A stretch of DNA of 64,000 bases from Vandiemenella viatica (taxonomy: Eukaryota; Arthropoda; Insecta; Orthoptera; Morabidae): NCBI GenBank assembly GCA_031002005.1, contig CM061918.1, forward strand, positions 44,118,047 through 44,182,046, written 5' to 3'. This document shows, one piece after another, positions 45,601 through 57,600 of this stretch. Under the pieces are notes generated by a model, which saw nothing but the letters and a program-made list of their open reading frames with translations, did not search any database and had not been told where the DNA came from. Positions within the stretch are counted from its first letter, which is position 1; the number at the start of each line of letters is the position of its first letter. Made by a program: the position numbers and the translations under genes.

Positions 45601-48600
45601 TTTTTTTTTTTTTTAAAACATTTGATTTGTTCAGTTTATTCCAATCCATTTCTACAAATTAAGGCTTTTGAACCTTTTTTTAATTTTTTTTAAATTATTT
45701 TTTTTAATTGAAGTATTTGAGTCATCTAAATAAATTTTCTTTTTTCCCCTTAAAACATTAAAAAAAACTTATAAAATAGGCAATAACCAAGCAGTTTTTT
45801 AATGAAATTGCCACGATCCGCTTAGTACATTTTTTTACACCACAGGCTCTCAAAGTCTCAAATTTGCATACACTTTTTACATAAGATTTTTAAAAGTTTT
45901 TATAACATTTTAAGAAAAAAATAACATTGTTTTAGATGACTCAAGCATCATTGAGTAAATTTTAAAAAAGAAAAAAAAACATGGTTAAAAGAAAGTCTTA
46001 ATTTGTAGCAATGGGTTGGAATAAACTGAACAAGTCACATGTTTCGAAAAAAAAAAAAAAAAAAAATCAATATCTCGAAAATAGCGAGACTTTTACTAAA
46101 ATAAAATTTTGTCAAATAGTAGGAAATGATGTGACCTGTCTGCAGTTGCAGGATTATCCTTTCATACCTGAACACCATGTATAATTTTATATGCGGCCCA
46201 CGGTGTTATGACACATTTCCAAAGTGGCCCATGAGATCATTTGGGTTGGCCACCCCTGCCATAGAGTATATTTGCAATATTATATAGATATTCTTAAGAT
46301 ATGATGTGACCAAAGCGGAGACCTTAATCTTCAATTATGATAGGTCATTTATCAGTTTTGGTTGAATATCAAGGGAGATAAATGGCTCGCGACACAAAAA
46401 CGTATTGTAGAAATATTGGTACTTTTGCGCTTTAAGTGTCAAATTCTGAAAGATTACTTTCTTAAACTAAGATTTGACCAAAGTGGAGACCATAATCTCT
46501 AAAATAATACCTCATTTCTCAATTTTGGTTAGATATCAAGGGGGAGATAAATAGCTCATAACAAAATATACAGGGTGTCCACAAATGAATATCGGGGTTT
46601 TAATGCTTTATAAGATTTATTACATTATCCTTACAGTTATAAATGATATGTCAAATGAAAGAGCAACTCAAACAGTTTTATATACAAGCTTACAAGTGTT
46701 CTATGTGGGCACCATTTGTCACACGGCACACATCAAGTCTGTAGCCGAGTTCTTCCCAAACGTTGAGCAGTGTGTCTTCAGTAACTGTTGCAACAGCTGC
46801 TTCAATCCTCTGTCGTAATTCAAGGAGGTCGGCTGGTAACGGAGGCACATACACACGATCCTTGATGAAACCCCAAAGGTAGAAATCGCATGGCGTTAGG
46901 TCAGGTGAATGTGGAGGCCACGCATAACAAGCTCTGTCATTGGGCCCCTTGCGGCCAATCCAGCGGTCGGGTACAGTTACGTTCAACCAACCGCGTACTT
47001 CGTTATGCCAGTGAGGTGGCGCACCATCTTGCTGGAAAATGAAGTTCTCTGGTTCATATTGTTCCAACTGAGGGAAGAGCCATTGCTCTAGTGTATCAAG
47101 GTAAGAAGTACCAGTTACAGTCGGTTCATCAAAAAAGAAAGGTCAGTAAACTTTCCGCCGGGATACGGCACAAAAAACATTGATTTTAGGGAGTCTCGTT
47201 GTACTTGTACGATCTCTTGAGGATTTTCTGAGCCCCAGATCCGCACATTATGAGTGTTAACATGTCCACTGAGGCGAAAGGTCGATTCATCACTGAAGAC
47301 AACATGATGTAGAAAATCTTCATCGTCATGTAACAACATTTCGTTAGTGAATTTGGCACATAAACCATGGTCTGCAGGCTTTAGAGCCTGTAACAACTGT
47401 AAACGGTAAGGACGTAGTTGCAAGCGTTTCCTTAAAACTTTCCAAACAGTCGACTTAGAAATTTCTAATTCGCGACTAGCCTTCTGAACAGATTTCTTTG
47501 GGCTACGAGTGAACGACTCTCTCACTCGCTCAACAGTCTCTTCGCTAACTCTTGGTCGTCCCGCGCTCTTCCCTTTACAAAGGCAGCCTGTATCTTCAAA
47601 CTGATGATACCATCTACGGATGTTATTGTCACTTGGAGGATCACGCCCGAACTTAATGCGGAACGCACGCTGCACAGTAACTACAGATTCAGTCTTTGCA
47701 AACTGTAAAACACAAAACGCTTTATCTTCACTAGTCGCCATCTTTGCTACTACCGCATTCTAGCGGATCACAGCGGAAACATTTCACTCACATGCGCACT
47801 AATGCCAACGAACAAAACTGTTAGAGTTGCTCTTTCATTTGACATATCATTTATAACTGTAAGGATAATGTAATAAATCTTATAAAGCATTAAAACCCCG
47901 ATATTCATTTGTGGACACCCTGTATATATATTATGGAAATAATGATAATTTTGCTCTTTAAGAGTCGAATTACGTAAAATTCCTTTTTTAAAATATGGTT
48001 TAACCATGGTGTAGACCTTAATCCTTCAAGCGAGACATCATTTATCTATATTGGTTAGATATCAAGGGAGATAAATGGCATGTGACACAAAAATGCATTG
48101 TAGAAATATTGATACTTTTGCCCTTTAAGGGTCGAATTCTGAAAAATTCCTTTCTTAAAATATGATGTGACCACAGCGGAGACCTTAATCTTTAAAATGA
48201 TACCTCATTTATCTATATTGGTTAGATATCGATAGAGATAAATGGCTCGTAAGACAAAAACGTATTCTAGAAATATTGATATTTTTGCACTTTAATGGTC
48301 GAATTCCGAAAAACTTCTGTCTTAATATATGTTGCCACCAAGGTGGGTATCTTAATCTTTAAAATGATAATTCATTTAATGATTTAAGTTATGTATCCAA
48401 TGAGATAAATGGCTCATGACACAAAAAAACAGCATTTTATACATTTTTATATTTTTGCGAATTTGAAAAAATTACTTTCTTAAATTTTATATTATCAAAG
48501 CATATCTCCTAATTTTTAAAATGTTACCTCGTTTATCGATTTTGGTTAGGTATGAAGGGAGATAATGGCTTGTGACAGTAAAATTGCCTTATAGAAATGA

Positions 48601-51600
48601 TATATATGATGACATAATGTTAAATATTTTACTGTTCGTTGCAGAGATGGCTGTAAAGAAGAGTGGGATGGTGACACAGTTCCTGCCTGGCATGTTGGAA
48701 GTAAGAAACTTATTTTGTTTGTGATTTTTTGAAAAATATATTTCTGATTCAAGTCATCTGTCAGTAAAATGAAATTGGAAGAAGGGCGAGAAGTGAAAAT
48801 CTTATTGATAAGCTGATAAAAATGTACTTTGTCCAAGCACACCATAAATTTAATCTAAAGTACATCTTATCTGGTCATTTCTAAAGTTAACTGTTAGTTT
48901 GTAGGCATCCATGAATATACTCTGTAATTCATAAAATTGTGAGTGGCGGAGGGTATGTTCTCCAAAATTAATCTCTTCACTTTTCATTCTAGATTGTATT
49001 GGAAAGAAGTAAATCAGATACACATCAGTATGTTACCTTATTTCTGTCATATTATCTCTTCTGTGATTGTGAACCAAAAAGATTAGTGGGCAAACTGTTT
49101 CACCACAGTCATAATTATAGCAGATGTTCATAAATTGTTACCAACATAAAATGGAAACTGTGTTGTCTGTTCTGTGAAGTTTTCATAAAGTTGTGGAAAG
49201 CAGTCACAAAACAGTGAATCTTCTATGTATTTTCTGAATACTATCAATCAACACTTTGTTGAACTGATTAACATCAGTTCATAAATAAGCTAGGTGAGGA
49301 CATATGCGAGATTTTCACACAATCTCTGTTGTGTGTACCAATTCTTCATTTTTTTAATTATATGTTCAGCCAAAATAAATTTTGCACCATCAGTATTAAA
49401 ACACACAAATGAAATACATATTGTGTGAATGGAGGCTTGCCTGTTATGTTGATGTCGTATGCTCTTGGGTTTATTGCCTAATGGAGTTATAAAAACACAT
49501 TGTTTCAGCTTTGAGCTTTATCATCTTGATCATCTTCTAGCTTTCAAACATCCTATGAGTTCAAAGCCTGATGAAGACAGGAGAGCATAACAGCATACAA
49601 CAAAAAAAATAATTACATTGGACATACGTATTGTTATTTTGGAAAAAAGATTACTGATATACAGTTAAATAATAAACTGATGAATGCAGGTTGTCTGTGA
49701 ACACGAATATGTTGACAAGTGCACTAAAATAGTGACTCATCTATTCTCTTTTTTTTTTTTTTTAAATTGTCTGCTTTATTATCTTTCAGTATTCACTGCA
49801 CATTGCCGTTATCTATGATTTGATATGATTGATATAATTATGATTTGATATAAAATAAAGATACTTTACAAAAAGAAGTTGGACAGTTTCAAAGTTTTTT
49901 TTATTTTGGATTGCAAAGTGCTAATTCCATCCCTGCAATTTTAAGATCCTTCACAATTTGTTTGGACAAATGATTAATCCCTTATCTTTTATGTTTTTAT
50001 TGCAGTGAATGATGTTATTAATTGAATCTACCAGAAGCTAATGTTTTGTGTAAATACAGGTGCAGCAGATGGATCATTTAAGTGCCCAGAGTGCAACCTG
50101 CATATGCCAGACAGGCAGTCCATGCTGCGCCACATCCTGTCCCACGAGCTGCAGCGACGGCTTACCTGCTCGCTGTGTGGTCAGCTCTGTTCACGCCCTG
50201 CACAGCTTCTTGCACATTTGCGCACTGTCCACACGGTCGACATTCCGTCCTCTGCAACACTGCCATCTACTGCGACGAGTGCAGTGAGTTTAGTTAACTC
50301 TACAGTTTTTTTTAAATATATGTAGCTTCACATCTTTTCAAGGTATTTAGAGCTATAACAGGATTGGCTGCAAAGAACTCTAAGGAATTTTAGTATGGCC
50401 TTGCAAAACTGAAATCTGGATAGCCAGACAAATAGTGAAAACTATGTCCTACCAAATACAAAGTTCAATCATTAATCACTTACTAACCAGTGCTGGTTGG
50501 ACTTCACACCATGCAAATGATTTTTCCAGATCTCGTAAAATTTCTTTAGTTATTTTTTGCACCACACAGTTTGGATGAAAAATAAGATTAAGCATACGAA
50601 AATAAAGGAATTAAGGAAATTTGAATTACAACAGTAGTGAATATTAAACAAAAATAGATAAGGATGGACAAGTAAACACATAACTTACCAAGGTGAACCA
50701 TTTGTCATCTGTAAGAGAAATGAAACACATGGCAAGAGTGAAGGGTGTGCACTTACTATACTTTCTCATGAATTGCTCCCCTCCCATCATCACCACCCCT
50801 TTTTTTCTAAGGTAATAGTATATTCAGTCCATTCTCATGCCTCAATTTTGGTTAAGCATAAAATGTAACAAATTGGTATGGACCTCGGCAGCAACATGTG
50901 CCTGATAAATTGAATAGGAATAACACGTTTCATTACTGCTGCACTTACAGGTTGTCATCATTGATCATTTGCATAATAACCATTACAACTTTAGTTTTTA
51001 ACATAATGTAAGTTTTGAAAACTGTACATTTAATATTTCTGTTGATCAGCATATTTTTTGGTTTTGTGTAAAAACAAATTGGGAGTTGTTGGGGATTTGA
51101 TGTTCATGTGGGTGAAATAATTGCATATTTCAGTTATGACGTATTGGACAGGTGGGTCATCATCGTTAGGGACCATCTCCAGTTTCCCAGGTGTGGTTTA
51201 CGAGCCTTGGTTGTTGTATGCAATCGTTTTCCACTGTCTCCTATCCAGAAAAGTTTCTTGGTCCGTGATATATTGCCAGTTCCATCCCCTTCTCTCTACG
51301 TCTTCCTTCAGTTAGTCTGTCCATCTTCTTCTTGGGCTTCCCACTGGTCTTTTGCCCACTATCCCTCATTCCAAATAAGTTTTTGGTAGTCTCATACTAG
51401 TCATTCTCTTGACATGTCCAAACCACTTAAGTCTTGATGACCTAAGTCTCTCTTCCATGGATTCCCTTAGCAGGTGGGTATAATGCATTAATTAGTAATA
51501 CATGCCAGAAATTATTTATCTGTTTTAATCACAGTTTCTATTATGGTACATCTTTCAGTTGTCTTAGCTTCTATTTCCCTTCAAGAATCTTATTCTGTAT

Positions 51601-54600
51601 AATATTTCTACAAACTGCATTCTAGTATGTGTGCTTATGTAACTTCTCTTTGTATTATAGAACTTGTGAACACTTCCATTGTTTCCATTTCTTCCCATAC
51701 TCCAGCTTTATAAGATTTCTTGGAGGTATCTTATATGATCCAGTCTGAAATACTTTTTCCTACTGCTTTTGGTATCTTCATTCTTATTTTTCCCAGTATT
51801 TGCTTTATACTTATCATCTCAGAACTGATCTCTGTATCGTGATCAAATATCTATAAATTCTAGCTTATTTGTCTAGTTTCAGGTATTTATTCCTAAACAC
51901 TGTGTCACTCACATTGCCTAAGCCTCTGTTCTGATTGTTCTACATTTTGTTTGGGCCTAGTCTTTTATTTTACTTCATTGATGTATATATAATATAAATA
52001 ATTACATTTAAATCTTTTTTTATGTTATTTACTGCTGTAGGGCCTCGCATCGAAGTATCATCAACAATGATTATAGCTGGTAGCTCTTTTGACAGATGGC
52101 TCTAAATGTAACATGCTTTTTGAAAAATGTAATAAAGTGTAGATGCCAAACTTACTAACACTAACACAAATAATTTGTCACTGATGATTTTCAAAACATC
52201 CTAGGAATGTGTCATTTTGACATGGCTTGAAGTTGGAAAATATTTTATCAAATAATTTAATTAATCAGGTTTTTTTAATAATAAGGACATCCTTTGTTGT
52301 TGTGAACTTTAGACCTAGATCATTTTTTGTCCTCATGGAAACTGTTCAGTAAAGGCTGCTTTTCTACCAAAAAGCCATATTCTTCATTAACCTTGCAAAG
52401 TTAATACAGAATGCTTGATCTTCAATGTACATAGAGCCAAAACTAATTTCAGAAACCTCTTTTATATTATTCATAACATGTAATTATTTACCAGTTTCCA
52501 ACAATATGCTCTACTTCAAACAGTGGTGAAGAAGGAACAGGTTTAATCAAAGTTCATCATATATTATACAAATTATGAATAATAACAGGAGAAAAGGAAT
52601 TAATCTGGGAAACACTTTTTACCAGAAGTGTTGGAAGTGTACAGACTGCACTGGGACAACTGTTCATTATTCTAATGAATCATTATGTTGCTGATTTACA
52701 GTCTTATTTAGACATATTGTCGTACAATGGGGTTAAAATCAGAGAGAAGCGTGAAAAGATCTGAACAGGACATTTAATTTTCTAGATCATCTTATTAGGT
52801 ACACAGGTAGTAAATTTGTATGATTATAAGGGTTGAGCAGAAATTGTTTGATGGAGGCATAAAGTGAAAATATTATGACTTGTCATGTTTGGCAGAGGGT
52901 GTGGTTTCAGAATCTTACCTCCAATACAGAGGGTAAGAAGGGGATGTATCACAATGTCAAAGCCATGTTACTTGGAGTATTGTGTGGTAGTATGGGAATC
53001 ATGTTGTACATATCATATACTGCAGTTGAAGAGGGTACAAAACAAGGCAGTTAGATTAACATGTGAAAAATATTTTTGAATACATCAGTGATTTATAAAT
53101 GAGCTGGCTAGGTGTGGATAAACACTACTCCTTGTAGTAAGGAGTACCAAGTGGAAGGGAGTTCTTGATTTCAGGCATAATAGATTGAGAAACTTTTTCA
53201 TTTGTAGGTAAGGGGGCCAGGGACTGGAATAAATTACAAAAGATATGCTGATAAGTTATTTAAAGCATTGAAAGAATTTTAAATAAAAATTTGAGTAATG
53301 TGAAAATAGATTTGTAGGGAATTTGCCAGTCAGGCATATTCTCTCTCATTTAATTATATATATATATATAGATTGTTTGGAAACAAAGGCGCTGAGAGCG
53401 GATATATTAGACATTGGGATAGGAGAAAAACCACCGCTTACCAAAGATGAGGGCTCCAGCGGCGTCAAAACACGAAGAAACACACAAACACAAACATAAT
53501 ACAAATTTTCGAGCTTAGCTCTTCATCAGGTTGTAGGATGAGATGGCTGCCCCGCGGAAGCTGGTGTTACTGTGTGGTTGTAGCCTCGTGTCTCCCATTG
53601 TGCATTATGGTTATATGCTGGTAGCTATGCAGGCGTAGGAGATATGGTGGTTTAAATTGGGCATTTTCATATTTCTAAAATATCTTTGAAATCTTCTAGA
53701 ATATACTAGTGTGTTCCTGAGTGTGCTAAAACATTCTAGAATGTTTTTGAATAATGTTCTAGAATACTACAAATTTTTAGCCATTTCAGCTGTTAAAAAA
53801 TATAAATAATTTATGTGAAGATATTTAGTGTATAAACTGATTTCGACTGGACTCTCTGTGGCAGGTTGCTGATTTGGCAGGGAGTAACATAGGATATTTT
53901 TTATTCAAGAAATATTGAACCTTTGTAATTCTTGACAAATACGAATGAAGTCGTGGGCACCAGGCAGTTAATAATAATAATAATGAAAAGTTTTTTATGA
54001 CATAGCAGAAAGCGGTGAACGATTGTTTTACAGACCAATGTGTTATATTTCAGAGGAACCTGCTTCAAATCTTGACGCTGCCCTCCTTTCATCAATACTT
54101 TTAATACTTTCTCTTTCAAGAATCTCAGTTGTAACAATTTTGTGCCAGGAGTGTATGTTGTAAAGTGTAGGAAAGAAAACTTTTATAGTCTTACTTTCTC
54201 CATGCAGTTTTATTAATCACAAGAAAATAATTAATTCAAACAATCTTATTCCAACTTCCTAACGTCAGTATGTAATAGGAGCTACACGGTTGTAGGGTTT
54301 CATCATGTTTACAATGTGGTATTTGTTTTAATATTATTTTTTAGACCCTGCAGTGTGGAAGTTTTCTGTAACAACTTAACAAAATATGACAAATTCAATA
54401 TAGAAATAATCAGTAAATAGCTCATCTTAACACACGATACAGGATGGAGTTGTGACTTGGTAACAGTTTAGCATAAGTATTTTTGTACAAAACATAACAA
54501 AATAATAATCATCTGATTTTTTATAAAATTTAACCAATTTTTTTTTAATTGAACTGAAGATTTTATCAATTTATTTGAAACCTTTTTTTTGTTTTCTCAG

Positions 54601-57600
54601 TTTTCTTTTTTTTTTGAGTTGGTAAATCTATCGGTGCAAATGAGCAAGTCACAAATTAGAGAATTAAATTAACCTTGTTTCTCTACAGGATGCTGCACTC
54701 TCTGATGAAGCATCGGTCGAGCCTGAGAAGGCAGCCGCAGTGAACACGGCAGTGCCTGCTTCCCGTTCCTTGACTAGGCAAAGACACCAGGGCAGTGTGG
54801 AGTTGCGTTGTCCACAGTGTGGCAAGGTTTTCCACAATAGGCAGCGCATGGAACTACACAAGAAGTTGCATGAGGAAGGCAAGATCTTTGGCTGCATGTT
54901 CTGTAGCCATTGGTTCAGAAGTGAGAGTGTGCTGAAGAAACACCTACTTAGGCACAACGGTGAGATACTGCAAACTGTAAATTGAGGAACAATCATCCAG
55001 TTGTTCTCACTATCTCATATTTTATTACCAAGCATGATGGATTATTAGTCAGGAATCAGGCATGACAGGTGGGAAGATGTGGTTTTAAAATTTGATATAA
55101 ACCTCCAGAATTTCAATTTTCACAATTTCCCAAAATCACTCCTGGCAAATGATGTGACAGTTTCTTTTTAAAGCCAGTGGCTTGTTTCCATCCCTTTTCT
55201 TGCTCACAATGCTCTTCCATCTCTTACTGATTTCACAAGGCACCAATTAAAAAATACTATTTCATGATTAAATGGAGTAAGTAAATCTCCTTCATTTGTA
55301 CATTTTATTTCACCACTCTTCCTCCCAGCCTGTTTACAATAATTTTCTCCTTCAGTTAAATGCTTGTCACAATTGCCATTTTTATTGAAAAGAAAGTGAT
55401 TAAGAAGAAAACAGTTTTTACATTTCCTAATTCCACCGAGCGTGGTGGTGTAACGGCTAGCGTTCTGGCCTCGCATTCGGGTGGACGGCGGTTCGAATCC
55501 CCGTCCGGGCATCCAGATTTGGGTTTTCCATGGTTTCCCAAATCACTCCAGGCAAATGCCGGGATGCTTCCTTCAAAAGGCCATGGCCGAATTCCTTCCC
55601 ATTCCTTGCTCCCCATCCTTTCCCGTCTCTAAAGACCTCGCTGTTAGAGAGACGTTAAGCAAAAAAAAAAAAATTCCTAATTCCATTTAATACCTGTTTT
55701 ATACCACCATGATATCAAACACTAAATAAATTTTAATTAAAAATCTACACAAAAAGTGTAAGAAGATGTGTGGGGAAACTGTCGGCAAGGCATAAGCTGT
55801 GTTACAATTTTCTTTAACTTTACATACCACTTTTAAGTAATTTCTCTAAAAGATTTTTTCTATATTTTTAATTAATGTTTGATTTGTTGACCTTTTAATA
55901 CTCATAATTGTGTTTCTTAAAACTTGGAAACAGAAACTAATGGGTAAATGGATCCAGCCACTGAACAGCTAGCTATCAGGCAAAATGTTCAATATCATTC
56001 TGCAGTTAAAACACTACTGTCAAAATTTTAAACTGCATCCCAATAACCACCACATAAGTTCCGCTTGCTTCATAGCAGCTGTTGCCCATTAATTTAAACT
56101 TTTGTTTAAGCAAGCCCTCTACAACTTTGTTGAAGTAAAACTCTGCGAACTGATACAAAATGTCCCAGTCAGAAGCACAGAAAATGAATATAGCATTATA
56201 ATTTTTTTTAATCTTACACCCCTCTTTTTTTAAAAAAAACTATTATTATCTTTTGAATAGTTTTTTCCCCCCATGATATGAGTAAACATTTTCTGTTTTA
56301 TTTTTTTGTTGTATTTAAGTAGTTTTTTTATTTTTTTTGAACATAGTAGGCAATTTATTTGAAACTTCCATAGTATTAGTAAAAAACATAACCTTTGTAC
56401 TAGGAATGTTATTGAAGCAGTGCTGTGTTGACTGCCAGTCCATCTAACCTTCAGCGAGAAACAAGTTTGCTGATTATCAAAGCAATGCCCATTGTATCTA
56501 ATACTCAATAGAAGCAGGGTCGTTGGTTGTAAAAACAACACTCTGGTGACAGCCATTGTAACTAACAACTCATGTGTTATTGACTTGCCTCTATAGCTTG
56601 GCAACATCCAGTTGCCAGGCACAACGAATTTTATTAAAGTGGATAGCTTCCAGCATTATGATTGGGGAAGTTCAACGAGATGACATTGAGCTAAGTCTCC
56701 ATAAATTCCATCCATATGCCCAACATCAAGGACCACATAATTCCCAACTCCGTACTTTGTCTCGCCATGACTACAGCAAAATTTAAGTGCTACAAAACCA
56801 AACTCAATATAATCATCTATCTGTAGTTTACTCAGCGTGATGGGCGAGTGTGATGGTTTGAGCTGGCTTTTTGGAGACATTGGCTCAGTCACAGTTCCTG
56901 CCATACAGATTTTGGTATTCCATGTTTGCTCCAGTATCACACCAGATGTTAAGCTAGGATGGTTTCTTGACAGTCTGTGATGAAAGTCCTCCCTGTATTT
57001 TGCTCCCAGACATTTCCAGGCCCTGGTGGTCTTGATGACAATGGGTCAGAAAACTCTAATCAAAAATGAGAGAAATTGGGGAGATCTATTAATCTTTTAT
57101 CAGTGTGAATATTGGAACTTTTATTCCGTATCCTATACCAATGCATAATGTTCCCTCATCTCTTGTCTGCAGTGAGATGCATATTACCTGTTGGTATGCG
57201 ATGGTTGTTGTCTGCTGAAGAATTCCATAAACATGACACGACAAACCCTAATGCAAGCGTTTGAGTCTGATAGAGCAAGGCATCTCCAATTCAAAAGGAA
57301 TTAAAAAGTTCAATGGAGAGAGATAAAAGTAAATTAGAGCTTCAATAAAAATGTATTGAAATAAATAAATAAAAATTTAGTCACTCATCTATTCTTTTCA
57401 GCTTTAATGTTTCAGTAACTAGTAGGTAAATTAAACTGTTTATACAAATTTACAAACACAAAGTTTAAATATATTGGCATATCATTTAATGACAATCTTA
57501 ATTGTGTGGGACACATTTGGCAGATGGAAGGGAGTGGTTTCAAAGTCCTGGAGATATACCAGGGAAGTCAGGAGATTAGATTATAAAACTTTTAACTGTG

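Larger units (their letters stand above)
46285..48600 (+). repeat. Tandem array, ~167 bp unit, interrupted by a mariner
   Basis: The word (A)CCAAAGCGGAGACCTTAATC or a variant recurs at 46310, 46478, 48004, 48171, 48338 and about 48495. Spacings are 168, 172 (after subtracting the mariner), 167, 167 and 157. Each unit also contains GTTAGATATCAAGGGAGATA, AATGGCTC, ACAAAAACGTATTGTAGAAA and TTTAAGGGTCGAATTCTGAA. Units differ by roughly 10-25% by eye, worst at the right end. The array ends about 45 bp before exon 4 of the zinc-finger gene. Confidence 0.9.

Noticed and set aside
49505..49590. Hammerhead-like words near GATGATAAAGC...GAAAC and CTGATGAAGACAGG
   Set aside because: The core is incomplete and no terminal-repeat features surround it.
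50060..50297. Overlapping open frames at 50060-50287 and 50082-50297
   Set aside because: They are alternative frames of the GC-richer zinc-finger exon 5; only the frame with the C2H2 pattern fits the splice phases.
54664..54996. 110-codon minus-strand frame
   Set aside because: Antisense shadow of zinc-finger exon 6.
55436..55520. Possible functional tRNA gene (A and B boxes present)
   Set aside because: The sequence continues into a SINE body with A-tail and TSD, and the head does not form a convincing complete cloverleaf.
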